The position numbers were made by a program, and so were the translations under genes. Positions 33,948-46,191 of a stretch of 64,000 nt of DNA are shown here, in pieces. The stretch's first letter is position 1; every line of letters begins with the position of its first letter. Under the pieces are notes generated by a model. That model worked only from the letters and a program-made list of their open reading frames with translations. It searched no databases and was not told the origin of the DNA. The stretch is from Monocercomonoides exilis (Eukaryota > Preaxostyla > Oxymonadida > Polymastigidae): assembly GCA_001643675.2 (NCBI GenBank), contig LSRY02000020.1, positions 1,233,501 to 1,297,500 on the forward strand, written 5' to 3'.

Positions 33948-35501
33948 TTAGATTCCAGCTCCTTCTTCTCTGGCGTATCGTGAAGAAAGTCTTGGTCTGT
34001 CAATATGTTTAGCCATCATTTCAGCTGTGTCATTATCAGCATGAATCACACGATTCGAGCGGAGCTTCATTGGAATAAGCAGTGACGACGTTGCATATTG
34101 GGCAGCAGCCGAAGACGCTTTGTTTGAAGAATCGGTTGCCTTGTGGGATGGGTGTGTTTGATGCTCCACAGATTTTCTGTCATTTTTTGGAGAGCGCTCA
34201 ATGACCGAAGGTCGATGGTTGGGCGACGAGCGGCGTTGGCTGCGCGACTGCCGGCTTTTGTCCTCGCTCTGCTCTGCTTTTTGGCTTTTTCGAGCATTTT
34301 TTGCGTAATCAGCGGATCGGCGGTATCCATAGTTGTCTTTCTCTTCTCTTTCGTCTTCGCTTTCGTCTTCGTCTTCTCTGAAATACAGATGCGTCGGATA
34401 AGCTCTGCTCTTCATCAACGACGAACTTGGAGCTACCGATCGACTGAGAATCTGCCCGAACTGCCTGCTGTCATTTCCCTGGTCTCTTTGGCTGTAATGT
34501 GTTTGAAGCCATCTTTCCTCATTCAGATCGCTTCTCCTTTCATTGTCACTATTTCTGTTCAGAAGAAATCGATTATTTGAGTGTTCTTCTGGGTATTGCT
34601 GAATCTGGTCCTGCTCACGTTCTGTCATTTCCCAGTTCTGCCACATTTCGGTGATAGGAAGATATTTGCCAGTCATCTTTTTGTACAACTCAAATTCTCC
34701 ATCTATCCATTCTTTATGCTCCATTTTTTGTTCAAGCAACGGAATGCCTGTTACAAATAGTTGCATTGCGGTCAAGAATAGAGGCGCAATAATAGAGTAC
34801 CACTCTTTGTTTAGAATTGTCGAAGACGAGAGGATAAAAAGTCCCCAGATTGAAATAACATTACCAATAACGTTTGGATGCCTCATAAGCTTCCACAATC
34901 CTCCTTTAAAAATCCTTTTATTGTTTGACATTTTATTTCTGAATTTTTTAAGTTGAGAGTCAGATACTGTTTCCATTATAAAGCCAAGCAGCCATAAAGA
35001 TACTCCGAAAACATCTCGAAAAGCAATTGATCTTTGTTTAACATCTCTGATTGAATCAACAAGTGTAGAAGGAACGCAGTAAGCAAATGCCAGCATAGAC
35101 ATATACAAAGAATATACAAAAGATGCTCTTGATTTTTTCCTATTTCCATTCAAACGTTTTTTTGTTCTCTTTTCTGCAAGGCGCGACGAAAAATGAGAAA
35201 GCAATCTAACAGCCCAAGTTGATGTTAAAGCAAATAACAAAACCTTTAAAATAGAATAAAAAGTGCGAAAAAGAATAAAATTTAATATAATTAAGCCAAC
35301 CTGTCTTGCATGGAAAAACATTGATAGGCTAAAAGTGGAGCATAATGAAGCGAGTACAGAAAGAGGAAGAAAAATGAGTTGCGAATTTACTGATCTACGT
35401 GAATTTATAGCATAGCCAATAAAATTTATTGCAGATATTATTAATGCTGATACAATAAAATTGCTTTTAAGTAAATTATGTCCAAAAACAATTATAGACA
35501 T
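33948..35501 (-). CDS. DUF1295 / steroid 5-alpha-reductase-like membrane protein
   Basis: Exons 35301-35501 and 33948-35243 give 498 residues. The 57-nt piece between them (GTTGGC...TTTAAAG) is a multiple of three and open, but removing it restores the family's ARQVLLFALTSTWAVRLLSH motif, so I treat it as an intron. Several membrane helices precede the conserved core: SDSQLKKFR, then GLWKLMRHPNVIGNVISIWG and TGIPLLEQKM. DUF1295 proteins belong to the steroid-reductase/isoprenylcysteine-methyltransferase-like superfamily and are predicted to act on lipids in the ER. The substrate is unknown. The last 190 residues form a Ser/Arg/Asp/His-rich tail that is not part of the family. It is divergent from the PUF gene, with a 268-bp shared spacer. 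Confidence 0.85.
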   Translation of the reverse strand: MSIIVFGHNLLKSNFIVSALIISAINFIGYAINSRRSVNSQLIFLPLSVLASLCSTFSLSMFFHARQVGLIILNFILFRTFYSILKVLLFALTSTWAVRLLSHFSSRLAEKRTKKRLNGNRKKSRASFVYSLYMSMLAFAYCVPSTLVDSIRDVKQRSIAFRDVFGVSLWLLGFIMETVSDSQLKKFRNKMSNNKRIFKGGLWKLMRHPNVIGNVISIWGLFILSSSTILNKEWYSIIAPLFLTAMQLFVTGIPLLEQKMEHKEWIDGEFELYKKMTGKYLPITEMWQNWEMTEREQDQIQQYPEEHSNNRFLLNRNSDNERRSDLNEERWLQTHYSQRDQGNDSRQFGQILSRSVAPSSSLMKSRAYPTHLYFREDEDESEDEREEKDNYGYRRSADYAKNARKSQKAEQSEDKSRQSRSQRRSSPNHRPSVIERSPKNDRKSVEHQTHPSHKATDSSNKASSAAAQYATSSLLIPMKLRSNRVIHADNDTAEMMAKHIDRPRLSSRYAREEGAGI

Positions 35502-35769
35502 TTATAAATGCAAGCTTTTATTTTAAAAAATATGCGTTGCTATACTAATTGTTAAAGTTCTTCAAATTTCATTTCCCATAGAGCAATATCACGTAATGAA
35601 TACGAATGAATAAAAGTTAGTGTTGAAACATTTAAATATGGGAACTTTCAAAAAAATAATTTGCTCAAGAGTCAAGTTTTCATTTATATTTGTAATAATT
35701 GTTCATTCATGTAATAACAAAAAATAGAAAAAATTAGAAAGGTTAGAACGATCAGACAATGTTCTTTTT
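35502..35769. promoter_or_regulatory. Divergent promoter region of DUF1295 and PUF genes
   Basis: A 268-bp AT-rich spacer between two divergent start codons. It must hold both promoters and 5' UTRs. No known promoter motif can be assigned by eye. Confidence 0.4.
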
Positions 35770-38700
35770 ATGTCTGTTTTCTCTGAACCAAGCACTATAG
35801 ACATTAAACTCGATCATAAATTGAGAAACATTTATTATTTATTTGAAATGATTATTTCTGTACGCAAAGATAATGCGATAAAGAATCGCACACAAAATTC
35901 TTTATTAAAGTGCACTTCTTTGACCGAGCAAAATTCAAAGTTCGAATTTGATTGTTGTTGCAATAATCATGAGGATAAAACGAAGAACGAACGTGCTAAA
36001 ACCAGTTTGAATTTTTATTTGTTTTAAATAACATTTTTATAATAATTTGAACTGTAATGTTTTTCGAATAATTTTGAAAGAAATTGTAAGCAACGCTTCC
36101 ATTTTTGCAAAGGAATCACTTTCAAATAAGGTAGAAAATAGTGAAAATGAGTTTAAACTTTCTCGATCGTTGTCAATATCTGAATACAATGTTTCATGTC
36201 AAAATAAAAGCGCATCGGTATCTCCTGCATTTAAAGAGATTTTTGATGAGAATCCTACTTTTCATCATAAACAACATGCAATCGGAAACGTGCATAGATC
36301 AAAGAGCCTTTCTGAATCTCCAAATTGGAGTAATTCTTTTCATTTTGATATTGTGACAGGCTCAAAAAAGCACCATAGTGAAAAGAATCTGTTACTTTCC
36401 ATGCGTTCTTATAAAAAAATAAAATTAACGGGTGATGGTAAAGAAGATGAAAAATGTTCAAAATTTTCTGAAACAGATGATATAATTAGATGTAAATATA
36501 AAATTGACGAAATCCAAGCTCAAATGTCTTCTGCGAAGAAAAGGCACAATGATGCATCTATTTTTCATAGGAAGGATACATTGAATGGATCGTTTTTCTC
36601 CCTTTCACGAGTTTCTTCAGAATTAATCGCATTCAATGGTCACATTTCTAGTGGAAAGCAGTGCAGAAAACCGTCTACAAGAGACTGCAAATCTTTTTCT
36701 CCAAGCATGCTTCCACTTTCAATAAACAATTGGACTTTTTCCAAAGGATGTTCATTATCGAAGCCTTTACATAGCAAAAGATGCAAGAGTGAAAAAGAAA
36801 ATGTTCAGTTTCCTTCGTTGGTACGATCTTGTTCTCACCAACATTCGTTTTCTCTTCGCACTTCAAAGACAACTTCTTCTGGACCTCTTCCAAAGCTTCT
36901 ACACAGTTCTCTAGAATGTTTACACTTAAACAATGAACAAGAAAAAAGCAGAAGTGTATGCGAAATTGGGAGCAAAGAAAAACAAGAAGATATCATCACT
37001 CGCTGTAATTCAATGTCTAATTTCGATAATACCAAAGTAAAGCGCAGCGTGAGGACAGATCTGTTTGACGAACCAGATGATTCTTCAAAAAATTCAGTCA
37101 ATTCTTCAATTTTGATCCCATATTTCACTTCATGCCGTCAAGCTGTACAAAAGGAAAAATCTTGTACTTCTTCAGCGCCTGTGCGAATTCCTGATGGAAG
37201 TAACGATTGTGCTGAATTGAATGAGTTATTTCCTTTGGTGAATACCGCATCCCACAAAATTTCAAATCAAGCATATCACGAAAGGCTTCCAGCCGAGGAA
37301 AATAATAACTTAAAAGAGAAAAAAGTGGATGCAGCAAATAAACTCGCTATTGTGAGCAAAAATAATTCCGAAGCAGAAACAGATTTAGTCATCGAAAACA
37401 AAAGACGAAGAAACCAAAAAGTACAAGTGAAAAAACACCCACTTTCAGCTCCTGCTCGTTTGGTTGACATTTACTCAGCTGGGGAATTTCCTTTACACAT
37501 ATGTTTTCCTTTGGCATCATCTTCCAAATCAGGTTTAAAGGATGATTCAGTCAGGGTTTGCAGTGGAAGGAGCAATATGCATTGCGGTGATATTGAGGGG
37601 AGCAAGTGTCCGGTTTTAGATTCTTCTGGCTTCAATCAAAGCAACAGTATGTTCACAAACAACCACAGTAGCAATGATAACTGTGTTTGCACCGATAATC
37701 ATATTTGCATTGACAACTTCAAAAATGAAAAGCACACATATACAGACAATGTCAGAAGTGAACAATATGACCATAATTATTTACATAAAAAACAATGCAA
37801 TCAACATTATCCCATGAGCAGCGCTAACATTCAAAAAGAAAGGAAACTGTTTCCCAACGAGGAAAGTCCCTTTTATGCAAATGAAATGTCAGAACGTGGA
37901 GAGGCAGGTGAGCAGCAAATTATGAAACAGGAAGACAGTAAAAAATGTGCAGCGTTCGATATGTTCGCCGATGGTCATCGGCATCATGAAAGAACTCATT
38001 CCGCTTTTTGTGCAGATCGGATACCTGCTCATAAAATTGGAAGTGAAAAAAATTCACACACATTTTCTTCTCTTCCTCATTGGCAAGAGAAAAGCAAAAC
38101 GCATGAGGGAAAAAGTGAGTCAACGAGCAATCTATTTGCTTCGTCTGAAGCAAATAGTCTCCTCCAAGAGATGCAAGCAATACGAGAATCATACTCACAC
38201 AAATCTTCATCTGAGCACCACAACTCACTTCATCATCGTTCCTTCAATGATACGAAATCTGAAGGATTCGGAAATAGAGGAGATAAGAAATCTATGTGCT
38301 CACAGCTCACATCCCGCTCGGATGGACAGTTGGATCCGTCTGCGACTTCTTCAAAGTGTTCACAATTCGGATTGCAAGCATCACCTTCAGAGAACGATAA
38401 GAAAAAGTCACAGAAGAAGAGTTATCAATTAAATCAAGATACCAAAAGCGAGAATGGACTGACTTGCGTTTCCAGAGTTATTTCTCTTGCAAAATGCTCT
38501 TCTGAAGCATCGTTTTGCACATTTCACGGAAGCTCTTCTGCGGAATGCTTATCTTCTGGTTCATCTCTTGATGTCTGCCCTTCATCTCAAACACCAACAC
38601 TTGAAACGAGTTCGCCTAACGTGACTGTTTCTGCTTCTGCTACTACTTCTGCAGATGCACTTCCTTCTTCTTCTTCTTCTTCTTCTCAATCGATAAAGCC

Positions 38701-41700
38701 ATCTACCATTTTAACGGACCGTCTACCAATTGAAGAGGACACTTGCAAGAAGGGAGGTAGCCATATCAAGCACAATCCCAGCACACACTTCACACACTTC
38801 ACACACTCCACGCATGACACTCACAACACTCACAACACTCACAACACTCACAACACTCACAACACTCATAACACTCGCAACACTCACAAAAGCACCAAGC
38901 AATCGCAACAGGAAGATAAGCAATCATTTCACAAAAGCTTGATCGAGCCTTTGTCTCCTGCTAACAAACCTTCATCGAAGTCATCTATCACGTCAGATTC
39001 AGCTTCTGTTTCCTCCACATCTTCCGGTGTTTCTTCATCTTTGTCATCTCATACTTCTTCTTCTTCTTCTTCTGGTTCGATTTTTGAATCAGCTGCTCGC
39101 GTTTCAGTTTCTCCATCGATAACTTCTTCTTCAGAGTCATCGACCGTCTCATCTTCTTCCTCTTCATCCTCTTCTTCATCCTCTTCCTCCTCTGTTTCAT
39201 CTTCTGATTCATCTGACACACAATCTGACACTTCATCGCTCTTTTCATCATCTGCCTGGGCTGAAAATGAAGATCACGCTGCATCAACGATACAAGACAT
39301 AAGCAAGCAAATGAACAATAATTTTGTCCAGAAAAATGCAAACGTGCCTAAAGAGTTTGAAGCTAATTTGGCAAAAGATATTTATTTCCAGCAGCAGCAA
39401 CAAAGTTGGCAAAAAGGTGTACCACTGACAGGACAAAGTAATCCTGGAAAGACAGTCTCACTTCCACCTTTTCGGGTTTCTTCTCCAACTTCTTCGTCAG
39501 CGATGCAAGTTGCGCCTTCTTTTTCAGGCTCATATTCGGATTTGGCAAGCAATTCCAGATATAACACGTCTTTGCTTACAGCTTCTTCGCATTCAGTATT
39601 TGTAGGGCAACCAGATGTGAATGGTCATTTTGCAGAAAATTCATCTGTTCCTTTTGCCTCAAAAAATATTGAATCATCACAGCCTAATGATTTAAGAGCA
39701 AATAGTCTTTCTCCGATAGATTCATGTTTTCCTTCTATTCTCCTTTCTTCTTCCTCATCTTCATCTTCATCTTCATCCTTTGATGCGTCAGCTCCTTCAG
39801 GTGGCATTTACAATGACTCCATAACAGCTGTCGCACCTGCTTACAAAAATGCAAATGAAAAAGGAGCCGAAGCTCAACACTCAATGTCTTTCACTCATCA
39901 TCCTGTTTTTCAGGCTCAGCAAGTGCACGATATCTTCGAGCCGCTTCAGTTTCAACGTCTCCATCAAAACGAAAAGTTGCTTGCAAGCTCTGAAAGTGTT
40001 TCAGAGCCATTTTTGAACCCTCATTCATTTGGATCAAACTCACTTGCAGTTGCTTCTTCAACTTCTTCTGTTCATCCTTCTGTGAATGCTGCAACGAATG
40101 TTATTGTCCACCCCAGTGTTTACTCTTTAAACTCTCAAACAGGGATGAGTGAAAAGGCTGCACTTCAACACGATCCTTTGACCCCTGCTGCTTCATCGTC
40201 CTTAACTGAGTCCCAATCTGACAATCATTCAATACAGCCAATGCAATCAACAGTGCAACCGCAACAAATTTTGACTCAAGCAAATCCAATGCTTCAATCT
40301 TCGATTTCAACTCCGACTTCTTCAACCTTTAGTCTATCATCGACATCGTCAACATCATCATCATCAATTTCCCCTTTGACTTCTTCCTCGTCCCCTTCAT
40401 TTGACATAAGTGAATCTCTTTTGCTAAAAGCAGTGGATGCACCTGTGTTTGTTCCATCGGATAAGCACCAACATTTCTCACGTCTCCCTTCTTTCTCTTC
40501 ATCGTCAACATCATCATCTTCAATTCCTTCTTCTTCTCTTTCCACGCCATCGGTATCTTCATCTCCGTCTTCTGCATCTGAAGTCCAAGGAAGTTCAACT
40601 CCGCAAAACCCAACATTTTCATCTTCTCGAACAGTATCATTTTCTGGCAGTCGACCAACAACACCTTTACCGTTTAGATCTACCACACCAAATTATTCAA
40701 ACTTTGCGAAATCCAGCAATGATCTTGCATCCACTTCATATAAACCCTTTGTGCAAACAGGTTCGTCTTTTTCGCAATCATTGTTGGCTTCCTCAGAACC
40801 TCCGCAAAATTCTGCAGTTACCGCTTTTTCATCACCAAATATTTTGATGCGCAGTATGACTGATGCATCGATGCCTTCGCCTTTGTTGTCTTTTTCATCA
40901 GGATCTCCCGCATCGAACTATTCTTCACCTTCTTTTTCTCCTTTTGAATCTGCATCGTCTCCTCAGCTTGCATCTATCTTTTCTCCAGTTGGCCAATCAA
41001 AGCCATTTCAGCGTGCTGCAAACATACAACGCCATCAATCTGCAATTCCTTCCCGCCTTTCTCAATCAAGTTCATTTCCTTCGCCAAAGCTCGAAGCTTC
41101 TTCTCCGCTTTCTTCCTCTTCATCTTCATCTTCTTCACCGTCTTCTTCATTTCCCATGTCTCTTCAATCGAAACGTAATTCTCTGTTGATGGAGAATGTC
41201 TCTTTTTCTCACTTAACTTCTTCGCCGCTCCTTCCCCTTTCTTCGGACAGCAATTCTTTTGATTCGTCTGCTTCATTTGAAGCTCTTTGTTCGTCTTCCT
41301 CTTCTTCTTCCTCATCCTCATCCTCTTCTTCTTCTTTATTGTCCTCCGGCTCAACGGCAGCTGCATCAACTTTTCCTTCTGAACCGTATTCTCTTAACTC
41401 CTCTTCTCTTTCTTCTCTTTCTCAACAAGACACAAATCTTTCTAATTCATTTTCTGATGCCTCTTTACCACCTTTAATACGAAACTTGAGCTTCGCACGA
41501 AGAGCTTATAGTTCAAGCAGCAACACAGACAAGTCCAATCCTTCAAATGCACATGACGAAACGTCGCAATCTACTTATCCAGTTTTTTCTTCCCAACAAA
41601 AAAGCGATGCATTTTATGGATCTCAAAATCAATCGCTGAAATCTCCTGCTCCGCCGATGCTTCCTTCTCCTTTGCAGAATAATTCGCAGGCAACATCTGA

Positions 41701-44700
41701 AATTCCATTTGTTCAGCCCCAGTCTTTGAACTCGCCAATAGCAAGTGTTGGCATGAAAACTTCTTCTGCTTCGAATGTTACCCCAGCTTCTGGACGCTCA
41801 ACGCCTTTCCAGACTTATCCTCGTTCATCACCAAGTCCTTCACCTTATCCTCTGCGTTCTCAAATGCCTTCTCAACAGTCTCGCTCCTCGCTTTCATCCG
41901 TGAGCAACACGCAGTCGTCCTCTCCTCAATTGTCGTCTGTACCTCCTTCTCCTTTTCTTTCTTCTGTTCGTCCTAATCCTGCTCTCCCCGGCACTGGCCT
42001 TGTATATCGTCGCAACAGAGAGGCGTTCGGTGAGCCAGTTGTAGATCCTGTTGTCATGACACTGCTTTCAAAGCGCCATCGGCCGCGCCGGTCAGAAGTG
42101 ATCGGCCACATTGCTGGGCTGTTAGAGACAGCGTCAGGATGCGAGGTGGTAAAAGTGGCGCTTAGTTCGCGTGAGCCTGAGGTAGGCCACACGTACAAAA
42201 AGGAGATTGACCGCAACGCTTTTGTTGGGCAGAACGAGTGGCAGCAGGTGTCTGTGTCTATTTCGTATGAGAACGCTGCTCTGTTTTTGGAGGAAACGAA
42301 AGGGCGTATGAGGCGTGTGATGACGCTCGACTGCTGCAGCTATGTGGCTCAGAAGGTGCTTGAGCAGTGCGATCGGGATCATCTGACTGCTGTGATCACA
42401 GAAATAGCAGATGACATTTGCGACATTGCGATGCACCCGCTGGGCATGCGTTGTCTGCAGAGAATCGTTGAAGCGTCCGAAGGAGATTTGGACAACCAGA
42501 AGCTGATTGTCGAAGCAGTCCAGCGCAAATGCACGGCATTGGGGCCTCCGTTGATGAGAAAGAATGAATTATTGGCTACTCAGATTGAGCGCGCGAAGCA
42601 AAAGAAGTTCAAGCCAGTGAAAGGGAGAACTGTGGGCGCAAGCACAGCACATGTGACTGAAGGGATCCAGTTTGGAGAGATGACAGTGATAGCGCTTGTG
42701 TGTCACGAGCATGCATCACACGTGATGAAGAAGATGGTGCTGTACTTTGAAGAAGAGATGGTCCAGTTTATCTGCGCTGCTATTGCGCAGTATCTGGGGC
42801 TGGTGGCAGGAGACAGGTTTGGCTGCACGGTGCTTCAGAAGGCGGTGAATGCAGCTGCAAATAAAGTGCACGAGGATTTGGTGTTTGGCATTTTGAGCAG
42901 CTGTGACACGCTGATTGATAGTCCTTTCGGTAATTATGTCCTTCAGCTTGTGATGGCACCCGTTGCAGATGAAGAGGATGAGGGTGCAAGTGAAAAAGAA
43001 GGAGGATGCACAGAAAATTCGACAATAACCAAAAGAAACCAGAGCGAGAAAGTTTATTTTGGTGAAAAATCAAGCTTTGCGAATCGAGAAAAGAGAAAAG
43101 AGAAGCCGGAAGGAGTGAAAGTGAACGAAATTGTGGACATGGAGACGTATCAGATCCTGGTGGACAACATGTTTGAGTATTTTTCTTCGGGCATTTACGA
43201 ATTCTCTGTTGACAAATACTCGTCGAATGTGATCGAGACAGCGCTGGATTCGGCGCCTGACAAGTACCGCATGGAGCTTGTTGAAGCGCTGATACAGACG
43301 GATCAGGCAGGCAAGCTGAGCATGCATTCGTTTGGCAATTATGTCATTCAGGTTGCAGTGGCAGTGGCTACACAGCCGCAAAAGCTGGCACTTGGGCTGC
43401 AATTTGCGGGCTATTATGAAGAATTGAAGAAGACGCAGTATGGAAGAAAGATTATTGTTGAGTGTGGAGTGAGCATACCACAGTACGACATGTTTATGTT
43501 CAATTCGATGGCGAATGGAAACAGCACGAGCAGAAGTTCGGGCGCTTACGAACGAAGCAGCTATGCCAGCGATGCAAGCTATTCATATGAAGGAAATAAT
43601 GAAAGGGCAAGCATGGGGCAGAACAGATTTGGATACAGTGGGGCTGGTGGGTGGAAAAACGGAAATTCGCACGGTAAAAGCAGCAGCTCATATGAGCTTA
43701 AGGTGCATCGTCCAATAAAACTGCCAGATGCAAGGACATACATTCCAATAAGCTCGAAGCAGAATCAAAAGAACGAGCTTTTACCTTCTTCTTCATCTTC
43801 CTCCTCCTCCTCCTCTTCTTCTTCTTTCTCTATATCTTCTTCTGAATCTTGTAATACTTCTTTTAGTTCTTTCTTAAATCCTCACGAATGTTCTTCGCCT
43901 TCTTTCACTCAGCTGAAAGACGAAGATTGCAATGATACTTATTCTGAATCTCTGCTTCATAACAGAGCAAAGGAAGTGCAAGAAGAGTCTGCGTTTCCTA
44001 TTGACGGTTCGAATGAACTGTTCTCTTCCGAAATGCTTGAAAGCGCCAATCATGAAAGCCCTGCCTCTGCTTGCTGCTCACCTTCTGCTTTCACTTCTCC
44101 CGTTTCTTCGTCTCTTTTCACGCTATGCGCACCAAATTCATCCACGCTATCACCTGCATTGACATCTTCCTCTTTAACTTCTTCTGCACAGACTTCAACA
44201 CCAAAATCAAAATCAGCATCTGCATCGATGTCTTTCTCTTCAGCATTTCCTTCTTCGCCGTTGCAATCTTCATCCTCCTCATCAACAGCTATGTTAACAG
44301 CAACAACACAAGCTTCTTCTTTCTCTTCTTCTGCGCTGAACTCTGCTTTGTCTTCTTCGTCACGTGAAAAATCCCAATTGTCTAATACTGAATCAAGTTT
44401 TCAAAGATCTCCCTCTCTTCGTCCAGCCTCGCTTCAAGCGCAGTCGCTTTTTCGTTCAGAAACACCAGCCACAACATCTTCTCTCCGTGGCTATCGCTCG
44501 CAGTATGCTGACCATCTTCTCCAGCCTTCACACACTTCTCGGATTTCTTCGACTGTTTCATATCCTTCTGTGAGTGTTCGGGACTTACCTTTCAGCACCT
44601 TGTCAACCACTTTTGTTTCGCCGTTAGATAGTTTCAAGAAGCAAAAGACTTATTATTCACCCCGCACCAACTTCTCAAATTGGGAGCAAGACAAAAATTC

Positions 44701-44716
44701 CTCCACTCGAAGATGA
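35770..44716 (+). CDS. Very large Pumilio/PUF-family RNA-binding protein
   Basis: Exons 35770-36004 and 36081-44716, with a 76-nt GTTTGA...AAAG intron, join in frame to 2,956 residues. PUF proteins bind 3' UTRs of mRNAs and repress or localise them. The PUF domain is at about residues 2060-2550, with repeat signatures in canonical order: SYVAQKV, GMRCLQRI, ASHVMKKM, GCTVLQKA, GNYVLQLV, SSNVIETA (repeat 7 type) and GNYVIQVA (repeat 8 type). A charged insert of about 60 residues separates repeats 6 and 7. The 2,050 residues before it are Ser-rich and disordered, with many poly-Ser tracts and a Thr-His-Asn repeat near residue 985. About 370 Ser-rich residues follow. Typical PUF proteins are 500-1,500 residues, so the tails are exceptional. 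Confidence 0.93.
38805..38893 (+). repeat. CACAACACT 9-bp coding minisatellite
   Basis: About eight consecutive ACTCACAAC units with small variation, coding for a His-Asn-Thr repeat inside the PUF protein. The minus-strand frame across it is a repeat artefact. Confidence 0.9.
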
Positions 44717-46191
44717 TGGTGAGTTGCGTTGCACGTGGTTTTGTTATTATATTATTAATCATTCCTATTTATTTTACATTTTTTTTTTTTTGCTATTTTG
44801 AGAATTGGTGTGTGTGTGTGTGTGTGAAAGAATAAGTGAATGGTTGATTGTGAATGCGTTTATGCGCTCGATAGTTTTGACCGGCTTTTGCCTACTTGCG
44901 TGTTTTTTTACAATCTTGTTTTAAAAGCAAGCTCCACATCAGAGAGATTTAGTATCAGTATATTATTATCGTTATGTTAAGTTGAATTGCACTATTTCTT
45001 TGCACGTTATTAGACTTACTCGTGTTTATTGTTTGCTTTGTTGCTATTCTTAAAGTTTTATTGTTTTTTTATTTCATGGTTCTTTTATTTCGTTTTCAGA
45101 AACCTAAGTGATTTCTTTTTCATTTATTAATATTAATAATAATAATAATATTATCATAGTTTATTTTCTTTATTATTTTATGTTCACTTTTTTGTTTCAT
45201 TCTTATCGTTTATATTTATCTTTTAAAGTCGTGAATGCGATAGCAATTTGCAATTATCATAATTTCTTATAAAAATTTTTCAATACCGCAAACTAATTTA
45301 ACATTGTAGTCATATCGTTATTATTTATTTATTTTTTTCAAAATGAATGCGAAAAAACAAAAAATACTCACAAGTTGTATTCGAAAAAGAAACTTACATC
45401 GATTTTTCTCATTGTTTATGAAACGTTTAATGTTCAACACTTTTTTATATTGTTCGAAGAAAAGCCAAAGAGTTTAACAGTAGCAAAACAGAAAGTGGAG
45501 ATTTGTTTTCTTGCTGAATTTTAAAATTAAAACAAAATAAAGCCTTTTGAAAGCGAAATTTACCATTCAAGGTGAATCTTTATTTTGCGCATTTTTTCCT
45601 TTTGTGTCAAATCATCAATAATTAATTTAGAGAGACTCATTTTCTGTTGAATAAAAAAAATTCTTGAGAAGATGTTATCAGTCAATTAAATTAGTATTAG
45701 CTTTTGTACAATTTATACTTTTCATTATTTTTATTCAAACAACGCTTGGCTTCCAGAATATTTTTTTTCTAATTTTTCTTCTTATCACCCATCCAAATAG
45801 AACTTTGTGTTTTTTCCAATGGCATGTTTGATCTGATATTAATTTGAAATTTTTACAATGGCAGGTTTTCCTTTAATTTAACATTATTATCGAGCATTAA
45901 ATATATTTTTTGCATTCAACATATATTTTTTAATTATTTTCGCGTGTGTTTTATGAAGATATCGTTCTACCAAAGGTTTGCAAACCTGCTTTATTTTAAA
46001 ATTTATTTCGATATTCTAATAATATTTTACGATGCGATTTTATTTATTTATTATTATTTTAATTTGTTAATAAATTATCTTTGCGTTTATTTTCTTTATT
46101 TCAGGGTAATGGCAAGACGCTTGGTACATAGCCATTTTTTATTAAAAATTGTTTTTTCACGGCAATTCTTTTTTGTTCATTTTTTCTGCGT
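44717..46191. other. AT-rich spacer between PUF and HMG genes
   Basis: About 1.5 kb without a supported gene. It contains a (TG)n microsatellite at 44811-44826 and an (AAT)n run near 45136-45152. The plus-strand frame at 45944-46195 is hydrophobic and AT-driven. It may overlap a 5' UTR or leader intron of the HMG gene. Confidence 0.45.
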
